From Deltaproteobacteria bacterium (GTDB taxonomy: Bacteria; Desulfobacterota; Binatia; UBA12015): a stretch of 10,590 bases of DNA. Location: the NCBI GenBank assembly GCA_003447545.1, contig DLYX01000352.1, forward strand, positions 543 to 11,132, written 5' to 3'. Positions 1-5,819 of the stretch are shown one piece after another. The notes beneath the pieces were generated by a model. It made no database searches. It was not told the origin of the DNA and saw nothing but the letters and a program-made list of their open reading frames with translations. Position numbers and translations under genes: made by a program. Every line of letters starts with the position of its first letter. Within the stretch, counting starts at the first letter, position 1.

Positions 1-451
1 TCAATTCCGCGAGATTCCCGGCCTTCTGGAAGGCAAGGAAGGCGTGAAACCCGATTCCGCGCGTTGTGTCGATATCTCCACCAAGGCGGCGCTGCGGGAA
101 ATGGTGATGCCGGGTCTGATTGCCGTGTCCAGTCCGGTTATCGTCGGATGGTTGCTGGGTGCCTCTGCTTTGGGTGGATTGCTGGCCGGGGCGACCACGA
201 CAGGCGTTTTGATGGCACTCTTCATGGCAACCGCCGGTGGCGCCTGGGATAACGCCAAGAAGTCGATCGAGCAGGGCAAGATCCCCGGCGAGAGCAAGGG
301 CGGAGAAGCCCACTCCGCGGCTGTGATCGGCGATACGATCGGAGATCCTTTCAAGGATACATCGGGTCCGTCCCTGAACATTCTGATCAAATTGATGTCG
401 ATCGTCTCATTGGTCATCATCCCCTTCCTCGCGGCGATGGGAAAGCTCTAG
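1..451 (+). CDS. hppA: Membrane-bound proton-translocating pyrophosphatase, C-terminal part (5' end outside window)
   Basis: This is the last 149 residues of an integral-membrane inorganic pyrophosphatase, which couples PPi hydrolysis to ion (usually H+) pumping. The reading frame is open from base 2 and ends with TAG at 449-451. Counting from base 2, GGAWDNAKK lies at residues 79-87 and [20 protein letters not shown] starts at residue 111. Both are hallmark C-terminal motifs of the family, and the second carries the Asp/Lys residues that line the substrate site. Hydrophobic helices flank these motifs (about residues 35-75 and 128-147). The protein ends with a short tail, GKL, as is normal for the family. 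The residues that distinguish K+-dependent from K+-independent enzymes lie upstream of the window, so the subtype cannot be called. A strong terminator follows 25 bases later, so this is the last gene of its transcript. Identity is very secure. Confidence 0.96.
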   Translation, partial: QFREIPGLLEGKEGVKPDSARCVDISTKAALREMVMPGLIAVSSPVIVGWLLGASALGGLLAGATTTGVLMALFMATAGGAWDNAKKSIEQGKIPGESKGGEAHSAAVIGDTIGDPFKDTSGPSLNILIKLMSIVSLVIIPFLAAMGKL

Positions 452-476
452 GCGGCGCGATAACGCAACAAGAAAA

Positions 477-508
477 GGGTTGGAGCGCATGCTCCAACCC
501 TTTTTTTT
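477..508 (+). terminator. Rho-independent terminator of hppA
   Basis: A perfect 10-bp stem (GGGTTGGAGC at 477-486 with GCTCCAACCC at 491-500) closes a GCAT loop and is followed directly by eight T residues (501-508). An AAAA run at 473-476 precedes it, so the hairpin could lengthen by A-U pairs. It sits 25 bases after the hppA stop and before the next + strand gene, so it should separate the two transcripts. Confidence 0.93.
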
Positions 509-616
509 CGTCTGCTGAACCGGGCGGTGGGCCGGTCATTGGCGATGTTTGAGCTTGCGGGGTCGCATCGCATCGTTGGCGGGGGGATGGAGAAGTCGGC
601 GGAAGAAGGTAGGACC

Positions 617-1384
617 ATGAGTATGGGAATTTTTTCAGAGAAAACATTTCTGGTGGTGGGGGCATCTGTAGGAATCGGCGCCGGCATCGCCCAACGGCTG
701 GCCGCCGAGGGTGCCACGGTTCATGCGGCGGCTCGACGCGTGGATGCGATCGAGGCCTATGCTCGCGATTCCGAAGGCCGGATTGTAGCGCATGCCTGCG
801 ATGTCAGTGATCCGGAGAGCGTCACCCGACTATTTGCCTCGATTCGCGAGGGCGGCGTGCCGCTGGATGCCTTGATCGGAACCGCGGCTGTGCTCTGGTT
901 TGCTCCTTTCGCGGATCAGCCGGAAGAGGAGTGGGTGACTATGCTCGAGACCAATTTATTGGGCTCGATCCGTGTCACCCAGGCGGCTCTCCAGGACATG
1001 CTGCCGCGCGATAGCGGCCATATCCTTCACGTAACGTCGACCGCAGCGGGCCTCGCGATCCCGCATCTGGCGATTTATTCGACCGGCAAAGCGGGTCTGT
1101 CCCATTTTCTGACGGCCTTGCGTGGCGAGTATGGCAGCACGGGCGTGAGATTTACCGAGATGCATATCGGTAACGTGGGTGGCACCGAGGGGGGTGGTGC
1201 GGCCGTCCGAGAATTTGATCCGGGCTTGATGGCTTCGGTCGAGGCAATCTCCCGCTGGACCGGAACCCCCGAAATGATGCGGGTGGAGGATGTCGTCGAA
1301 GCAGTCGTCTATGCTTTGAGCAGCTCCTCGCGAGTGCGATTGGATAAAATCGTACTGCGCGAAAAAGCCGATATCCCGACCTGA
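617..1384 (+). CDS. Short-chain dehydrogenase/reductase (SDR) family oxidoreductase, divergent
   Basis: This is a 255-residue Rossmann-fold oxidoreductase of the classical SDR size. The ATG at 617 was chosen because GGAAGAAGG (601-609) lies seven bases upstream and because the protein then begins just before the first beta strand. The cofactor loop is GASVGIG (15-21). The conserved Asn is N113 in NLLGS, and the catalytic Ser-Tyr-Lys are S141 (TSTAAG), Y154 and K158 (YSTGK). Arginines R40/R41 follow beta strand 2, which by family rules favours NADP(H). Two usual SDR signatures are altered: the Thr before the glycine loop is Val (V14), and the NNAG motif reads GTAA (88-91). The gene is followed ten bases later by a membrane-protein gene, so the two are probably co-transcribed. 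The substrate is unknown. The fold and family are secure, the reaction is not. Confidence 0.9.
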   Translation: MSMGIFSEKTFLVVGASVGIGAGIAQRLAAEGATVHAAARRVDAIEAYARDSEGRIVAHACDVSDPESVTRLFASIREGGVPLDALIGTAAVLWFAPFADQPEEEWVTMLETNLLGSIRVTQAALQDMLPRDSGHILHVTSTAAGLAIPHLAIYSTGKAGLSHFLTALRGEYGSTGVRFTEMHIGNVGGTEGGGAAVREFDPGLMASVEAISRWTGTPEMMRVEDVVEAVVYALSSSSRVRLDKIVLREKADIPT

Positions 1385-1394
1385 GGGGGTTCTC

Positions 1395-1808
1395 TTGTTG
1401 CGTTTGGTATTTTCTCTCGCGGTCGCCGCCTGGTTCGGCTCGGTTTTCTTCTTCTCGTTCGTAGTCGCTCCAGCGGCTCATCGTAATTTTCCCGGTGAGG
1501 CGCGTCGTTTTCTGCGCCCTATTTTCACGCGCTACTACCGACTCGGGGTCCTGTGCGGATTCGTCGCTCTGGGGGCCGTGTTACTGGGGCGGGAGGGCTT
1601 GAGCGAGGGGGAACTGGCCCGGCTTGCGCTTCCTGTAGCCCTCGCCCTGGTGGCCTCCCTTTACGGCGGCGAAGTTCTCCGGCCTCGTCTGCGCGACAAG
1701 AATGCCGACGATCCGGATTACGCCCGCTTGCACCAATTTTCCGCGATGCTCAACTCGGCGACCCTGGCTGCGCTCGGATTGGCGCTTGCGGGCGCTATTT
1801 TCCGCTGA
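1395..1808 (+). CDS. DUF4149 / TMEM205-like small integral membrane protein
   Basis: This is a 137-residue protein with four predicted membrane helices (about 2-24, 47-65, 74-92 and 113-136). The first helix carries the pattern WFGSVFFFSFVVAP (13-26) followed by a basic stretch and FTRYYRLG. This is the W-G-x-x-FF-x-FV-x-AP signature I associate with the DUF4149/TMEM205-like family, whose function is not established. The start is a TTG at 1395, or the adjacent TTG at 1398, behind GAGGGGG (1383-1389) that overlaps the preceding SDR stop codon. No ATG start is available near it. The ten-base gap to the SDR gene suggests co-expression. The stop codon lies inside a perfect hairpin shared with the convergent gene. 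Family assignment is by pattern and fairly confident; a role cannot be given. Confidence 0.8.
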   Translation: MLRLVFSLAVAAWFGSVFFFSFVVAPAAHRNFPGEARRFLRPIFTRYYRLGVLCGFVALGAVLLGREGLSEGELARLALPVALALVASLYGGEVLRPRLRDKNADDPDYARLHQFSAMLNSATLAALGLALAGAIFR

Positions 1809-1824
1809 GGACGTTCCTCAGCGG
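1802..1824. terminator. Perfect hairpin spanning both convergent stop codons (possible bidirectional terminator)
   Basis: CCGCTGAGG (1802-1810) and CCTCAGCGG (1816-1824) form a perfect 9-bp stem around the loop ACGTT. The + strand stop TGA (1806-1808) and the - strand stop (TCA, 1818-1820) sit opposite each other in the stem. There is no T run after the stem in either direction, so it is not a textbook intrinsic terminator. It is the only structure between the two convergent genes and may stop, or protect the 3' ends of, both transcripts. Confidence 0.5.
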
Positions 1825-2579
1825 GTCAGACCGCCGTCCATCGAGTGGATGGTTCCCGTGATATAACGGCCATGCTCGGAGGCAACGAAAGCAATAAACC
1901 GGGCGATCTCGATAGGCTGCGAGTTGCCCAACGGCGACGTGATCCGCATCAGCTTCTTGAAGTTGGATCCCTCGGGCATGGTTTCCTGGAAGGATTTCTG
2001 GATCGCTGTTTCGATGCCACCGGGCGCAATGCAGGAGACCCGGATATCCTGTTCGAGATATTCATCCGCCAGCGCTCGCGTCAGATTCACGACGCCCCCC
2101 TTGGAGGCGCAGTAGGCTGCCGAATAGGGTTGTCCCATCAGGCCGGCATTGGATGCGATATTGATGATGGCGCCGCCACCTTCGAGAAGATGCGGCAGCG
2201 TGTGTCTGCACATCAGGAAGGTGCCGGTCAGGTTGACCCCTATAATTCGTTGCCAATCGTCCATTCCGACTTCGTGGGAATGCTGGAATCGACCGATGCC
2301 CGCACAATTGATCAGAACTTCAGGGCGACCGAGGCTGTCAGCAACAGCCTCCACGCCGGCTTCGACGGAAGCAAAGTCGCTGACGTCGATCGTATAGGCG
2401 CTGGCGTCACCGCCGGATTTGCGAATTCCCTCAGCGGTTTCCTCGGCAGCTGCTGAGGAAATGTCCACACAGGCAACGCGTCCCCCCTCGGCGGCCAGGA
2501 CCTCGGCGGTGGCTTGGCCCAACCCGGAAGCCGCGCCCGTGACGATGCATACTTTTCCCTCAAAACGCTTTTCGCTCAT
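1818..2579 (-). CDS. NAD-dependent short-chain dehydrogenase/reductase (classical SDR)
   Basis: This is a 253-residue classical SDR with all family signatures: TGAASGLG (14-21) for dinucleotide binding, NCAG (91-94), N116 in NLTGT, catalytic S143 (IASNAG), Y156 and K160 (YCASK), and a C-terminal YITGTIHSMDGGLTR of the kind seen in 3-oxoacyl-ACP-reductase-like enzymes. Asp39 at the end of beta strand 2 (VDIS) predicts preference for NAD(H) over NADP(H). The ATG at 2579 was chosen because the - strand carries AGGAG (2588-2592) eight bases before it. The open frame continues upstream, but without SDR-like sequence. The gene is divergent from the histidine kinase (167 bp between starts) and convergent with the DUF4149 gene. 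The likely substrate is an alcohol, ketone or acyl derivative; it cannot be specified. FabG-like annotation would be possible, but the context does not support fatty-acid synthesis. Confidence 0.93.
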   Translation of the reverse strand: MSEKRFEGKVCIVTGAASGLGQATAEVLAAEGGRVACVDISSAAAEETAEGIRKSGGDASAYTIDVSDFASVEAGVEAVADSLGRPEVLINCAGIGRFQHSHEVGMDDWQRIIGVNLTGTFLMCRHTLPHLLEGGGAIINIASNAGLMGQPYSAAYCASKGGVVNLTRALADEYLEQDIRVSCIAPGGIETAIQKSFQETMPEGSNFKKLMRITSPLGNSQPIEIARFIAFVASEHGRYITGTIHSMDGGLTR

Positions 2580-2705
2580 ATCGATTTCTCCTGCAGAATA
2601 ACTTGTCTGGTCTGGATAACGCCTTGAGAGGGCTGCTGTCCACTTTGCCGGCACCGACAAGGACCCGTCCCTCGATTCAGGGGATTTCCCGTGGTTGTCA
2701 GCGAG

Positions 2706-2714
2706 TGCTAGAAT
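2706..2714 (+). promoter_or_regulatory. Possible extended -10 promoter element for the histidine kinase gene
   Basis: TGCTAGAAT matches an extended -10 element (TGnTAtAAT) in the divergent region. A start site would fall near base 2721, giving a leader of about 25 bases before the ATG at 2747. No good -35 hexamer sits at the usual 17-bp distance; TTGTCA at 2695-2700 is too close. A weak inverted repeat (GCAGG 2722-2726 / CCTGC 2732-2736) follows. This is inference from pattern only. Confidence 0.3.
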
Positions 2715-2746
2715 CAGGGGTGCAGGGATCTCCTGCCTCAGACCCA

Positions 2747-4393
2747 ATGGCAACTTCTTCGCAAATAAAACCGGTCGATTCCGCGTCGGGAGACCGATCC
2801 AATCGGTGGATCGATGTTGTTCTCGACGCGACCAGCGAGGCAATTCTGGTCATCAATGAGGCGGGTGAGATCTCTCAGTTCAATCGCTGTTTCGTGGAGA
2901 TGTGGGGGATTCTACCCGCGGCACTTGAGCAGGGTTCCGCGCTGGATATTTGTGATCGGATGGTTCAGCTGCTCCCGGACCCCCTGGCCGCTCGCGATCA
3001 ATTTCTGAGTTTGTTGGCCCAATCAGAGACGCCTCCGCCCGCAGAGATCGAGTTTCCGGATGGTCGCATCATCGAGTACCGCTGGTCGCCGCGAATCGAT
3101 GGAGGCTTGATCTCGGGCGGGGTGCTCCTTTTTCGTGACATCACGGAAGTCCGTCAGGCCCGGTTGCTGCTCAGCGACGAGGTATGGGTGAATGCAGGTC
3201 TGGCAAAAATTCGTCGCCAGCTCGCGTGGTCATCGGATACCTCCGTCATGCTGCATCGACTTTGCGAAGCGACGACGGAAATTCTCGAATGTGATGCCAG
3301 CCATACGTATCTCTGGAGCCCGGAGGAAAGCTCTTTCCTGATTGTGGCCGGTGATGGGGATTCAGCCGAGCAATGGAGGCATCTCCAGACGGCGGAACCT
3401 TTGCGAGAGAGCTTTGGCGAAATTCTTGAGGCCTTTGACCGAGACGAAATCGTCGAGGTTCGATCCGAGGCTGGAGGGGCCGTCCGATCGATCGAGCGGC
3501 AACCCATCAACCTTCCGGAGCGAACCTTGTTCATGGCTTTGCGTCGCGGCGAGGAAATTATCGGCTTCCATAGCGCCTGTTTGCGGGATGTCGAAAAAGG
3601 GTTCGATGAGCAACAGCGCAGACTGGCTCGTGGCACAGCGCAGCTCTGCTCTCTCGCCCTCGAGAATGCCCGATTGGTTCAGGAATTGGGACGAGCGAAT
3701 CGTCGCAAGGAAGAGTTCGTTTCCGCATTATCGCACGCTCTGCGATCGCCATTGCATGTGATTCTGGGGTACACGGAGCTGCTCCTCGAAGAGGAGCGCG
3801 ACCTGACGTCGACTGACCCCCGAGACTTGATTCGACGGATCGATCGCAGCGGGCGCCAATTGGCCGAGATGCTCGAAGGTTCTCTTGCTGCCGGCATTGA
3901 TCCCAAGGTGGGAGATGTCAGCCTCGGGAAAGTGGTCCTCTCCGACCTTCTGCGGGAGGTGGAAATCGAGACCCGAGAGATCCGGCAGGAGGCAGGTCTC
4001 TCCTACGCCTGGGATATCGCACCGAACCTGCCGGCGCTCCAATCCGACGCGGACAAGATCAAACTGATTATCAAGAATCTGATTTCCAATGCCGTAAAGT
4101 TCACCGATGAAGGTGGCATTTTTTTGCGGGCGACGGCCCGCGATACCGGCGTCGAGATCGCGGTGGAAGATACCGGTATCGGTATTGGCAAGGAAGCTCA
4201 GAAGATCATCTTCGAGCCGTTTCGGCAGATCGATCGCACTGAGGGTCGTGTCTTGCGGGGCACGGGTCTCGGTCTCCATGTGGTGCGCCAATTGGTGGAT
4301 CTTCTGGGAGGAACCCTGGCGGTCGAGAGTGCGCCCGGCGAAGGAGCTATTTTCCGCGTCTGGCTGCCCGCTCCCGGGATCGTTGCCAGCTGA
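2747..4393 (+). CDS. Soluble PAS-GAF sensor histidine kinase (orphan) with atypical H-box
   Basis: This is a 548-residue sensor kinase with no membrane segment, so it should sense a cytoplasmic signal. Order: a PAS domain (about 20-135, starting WIDVVLDATSEAILVINEAG), a GAF-like domain (about 148-305), a HisKA dimerisation/phosphoacceptor domain with His330 in SALSHALRSPLHVILGY, and a HATPase_c domain with N-box NLISNAVKFT (catalytic N448), G1 box DTGIGIG (475-481), F box FEPFRQ and G2 box GTGLGL (505-510). The residue after the phosphoacceptor His is Ala, not the usual Glu/Asp. The ATG at 2747 is the first Met before the PAS domain, but its Shine-Dalgarno is weak. In-frame GTG (2705, 2720) and TTG (2603) codons lie upstream; the 2603 start would reach almost to the neighbouring gene's start and gives an unstructured leader. 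No response regulator lies beside it. Kinase identity is secure, the signal is unknown. Confidence 0.92.
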   Translation: MATSSQIKPVDSASGDRSNRWIDVVLDATSEAILVINEAGEISQFNRCFVEMWGILPAALEQGSALDICDRMVQLLPDPLAARDQFLSLLAQSETPPPAEIEFPDGRIIEYRWSPRIDGGLISGGVLLFRDITEVRQARLLLSDEVWVNAGLAKIRRQLAWSSDTSVMLHRLCEATTEILECDASHTYLWSPEESSFLIVAGDGDSAEQWRHLQTAEPLRESFGEILEAFDRDEIVEVRSEAGGAVRSIERQPINLPERTLFMALRRGEEIIGFHSACLRDVEKGFDEQQRRLARGTAQLCSLALENARLVQELGRANRRKEEFVSALSHALRSPLHVILGYTELLLEEERDLTSTDPRDLIRRIDRSGRQLAEMLEGSLAAGIDPKVGDVSLGKVVLSDLLREVEIETREIRQEAGLSYAWDIAPNLPALQSDADKIKLIIKNLISNAVKFTDEGGIFLRATARDTGVEIAVEDTGIGIGKEAQKIIFEPFRQIDRTEGRVLRGTGLGLHVVRQLVDLLGGTLAVESAPGEGAIFRVWLPAPGIVAS

Positions 4394-4397
4394 CGTA

Positions 4398-5276
4398 TCA
4401 GGCCGCGATCCCCTGCTTTGCCGCTGATTCCCGATTGGACCCCTTCGGCTGTTGGATCGCTGGGATTGTCCAGTCGGTGATCCAGTGCAGGCAGCCGAGA
4501 ACCACCACAAGTTCCCGAATTTCGTATTGCATATTCGCGAAGCGAAAGATGTCGTGGTGGATCGCAAAGGTCGCCGCACAAAAGACAACCCACGCCCAAT
4601 GAGCCCAGTCGTTTGATCGTGTGGCGGGTTGAACAAGGAGTGTTCGACCCAGGAGGGCTAGAGTCACCAGAAGTGCCAAGGTGTCGCTCCATGTCGGCAG
4701 CAGAAAGTAGGCTTGCAGGGTCGAGCCAAAGGCAAAGATCAGGATTGTGTTCAGGCTCGGCAGGAAGTTGTCCCACTCACGGGAGCGAATCCCGATTGCC
4801 AGCCGAGAGTTCGGTGCCATCCGAAAACCGCATGGAATCCAGAGAAAGAAGACATAAATCACCGTATTGATCGCGGATGAGGAGATGGAAGCAGGCATCA
4901 AATTGTGAAGGTTGGTTTCCCGCTGCAGGTTGTGATCGAGGAAGAATTTATTCGATCGAAAACCGAAAACTTGCTGCCCCCAGCTGATTTCTTCGAGAGC
5001 GGCGAGAGTGGCCAGAAAAACCAGTGCAATCAGGATCCCGCGCCCGCCCGCCGGCAGGGCGGGCTGCTTGCGGTCGAGGAGCAGCGCGCGGCCGGCGACG
5101 AGGGCGATCACGACAAGGATCACCACGCTGGCCCATTCCACGACTCCATTTTCTCGTGTGAGGTCCCTTAAAAGGCCCTCCTGTCGGGGGGCGTGAGCGG
5201 TGATCAGGACAACCATCACGGTCGCGATCGACAACGCGGCGGAGAGAGCCCAGGTCGTGCGACGGATCAACTCCAT
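4398..5276 (-). CDS. Uncharacterised polytopic membrane protein with EEISWGQ...ETNLHN signature
   Basis: This is a 292-residue integral membrane protein with about seven or eight hydrophobic segments (approximately 10-27, 46-66, 79-94, 135-150, 175-195, 200-222 and 230-255, plus one near 265-280). A conserved-looking acidic/polar core is visible: RENGVVEW (41-48), EEISWGQQVFGF (95-106) and NLQRETNLHNL (116-126). From memory, the same combination occurs in uncharacterised membrane proteins of several bacterial phyla. The clustered Glu, Gln, Asn and His residues at a membrane edge suggest a functional site, possibly enzymatic or metal-binding, but this is inference. Start: ATG at 5276, which overlaps the stop of the upstream flavodoxin-like gene (ATGGAGTTGA), so translation is probably coupled. 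The frame is open further upstream but lies within the flavodoxin gene. Its stop faces the kinase stop across only four bases. Confidence 0.78.
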   Translation of the reverse strand: MELIRRTTWALSAALSIATVMVVLITAHAPRQEGLLRDLTRENGVVEWASVVILVVIALVAGRALLLDRKQPALPAGGRGILIALVFLATLAALEEISWGQQVFGFRSNKFFLDHNLQRETNLHNLMPASISSSAINTVIYVFFLWIPCGFRMAPNSRLAIGIRSREWDNFLPSLNTILIFAFGSTLQAYFLLPTWSDTLALLVTLALLGRTLLVQPATRSNDWAHWAWVVFCAATFAIHHDIFRFANMQYEIRELVVVLGCLHWITDWTIPAIQQPKGSNRESAAKQGIAA

Positions 5277-5725
5277 AATCCCATATCCAGGCCTGCGGCC
5301 ATTGTCTGACCGAGATCGCGACAATTTTGCAGAACCTCCTCGGTAAGATCTCCCTTGGCGACAAGTGCGGGGGCGATGGGACTCATCGGGTAGCCGCGCA
5401 GAATTCTTTCGACGTCGCGAACAGCTCCTGTTCCGTCATTGGCGCATTTGACGAAAAGACCATAGGGCAGAGACCGGATTTTTCCTTGCGCGGGATAAAA
5501 AGTTTCGTCGAAGAAAAATTTCAGAGCCCCCGACATCGTGCCGAAGTTCTCGGGGGTGCCGAAGATGACGCCATCGGCCCAAAGAAGGTCTTCCAGGGTT
5601 CCTTCCAGAGCCGAGCGCTCCCGGGTATCGATCGTTGGTTCCCGGCGAGCGCCTTCGAGGACGGCTGCCGTCATCTTCCCCGTTCCGCCGGTCTGGGAAT
5701 GATGAAGGATCAGAAGATGCTTCAT
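5267..5725 (-). CDS. Flavodoxin-like / NAD(P)H-dependent FMN reductase-like protein
   Basis: This is a 152-residue single-domain flavodoxin-fold protein. The phosphate-binding loop is at residues 10-18 (SQTGGTGKM), right after the first beta strand KHLLILHH. The second FMN-contacting segment is FGTPENFGTMSGALKFFFD (55-73), whose P-x-x-F-G-x-M-S-x-x-x-K-x-F-x-D pattern is like the WrbA/FMN-reductase group. It should bind FMN and act in cytosolic electron transfer or quinone/flavin reduction; the partner is unknown. The ATG at 5725 has GAGG five bases upstream on the - strand. It is the first gene of a - strand pair and overlaps by 10 bases the start of the EEISWGQ membrane protein gene. It diverges from the permease gene across 94 bp. 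An alternative name would be flavodoxin family protein or multimeric flavodoxin. Confidence 0.85.
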   Translation of the reverse strand: MKHLLILHHSQTGGTGKMTAAVLEGARREPTIDTRERSALEGTLEDLLWADGVIFGTPENFGTMSGALKFFFDETFYPAQGKIRSLPYGLFVKCANDGTGAVRDVERILRGYPMSPIAPALVAKGDLTEEVLQNCRDLGQTMAAGLDMGLWS

Positions 5726-5779
5726 GTTGCCTCGGGTAGCACTCCAGCGGACATCCGACCAACAGGTCGAGCTCTGGTG

Positions 5780-5796
5780 GGAACATGGTATGTTCC
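5780..5796. promoter_or_regulatory. 17-bp palindrome, candidate operator between divergent genes
   Basis: GGAACAT-GGT-ATGTTCC is a perfect 7-bp inverted repeat with a 3-base spacer. It lies in the 94-bp region between the divergent flavodoxin-like and permease genes, 23 bases before the permease ATG. It overlaps TGGTATGTT (5786-5794), a possible extended -10 element for the permease. A second small inverted repeat, CGACC-AACA-GGTCG (5756-5769), lies next to it. The position and symmetry suit a dimeric repressor site. No regulator is encoded nearby and I do not recognise the motif. Confidence 0.45.
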
Positions 5797-5819
5797 GTCG
5801 CAAGAGAGGTGAGGGAACC

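Noticed and set aside
1845..2456. A 203-codon + strand frame antisense to the NAD-type SDR
   Set aside because: The opposite strand encodes a complete SDR with every catalytic motif; this frame has none.
2603..2746. N-terminal extension of the kinase from the TTG at 2603
   Set aside because: No good Shine-Dalgarno sequence, no domain-like sequence in the extension, and it would remove nearly all of the divergent promoter region; the ATG at 2747 is preferred, though GTG 2705 or 2720 remain possible.
4387..4404. Small inverted repeat CTGA-CGTA-TCAG between the convergent kinase and membrane-protein stops
   Set aside because: Only four base pairs, mostly made by the two TGA stop codons facing each other; too weak to call a terminator.
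3728..4636. A 302-codon - strand open frame crossing the end of the kinase gene and the start of its convergent neighbour
   Set aside because: It covers the kinase HisKA and ATPase domains in antisense, shows no family motif and has no ribosome-binding site; it is a shadow frame.
5780..5796. LexA/SOS-box reading of the palindrome (GAAC...GTTC)
   Set aside because: The spacing is GAAC-N7-GTTC inverted, which fits neither the GAAC-N4-GTTC box nor the direct GTTC-N7-GTTC type, and the flanking genes are not DNA-damage genes.
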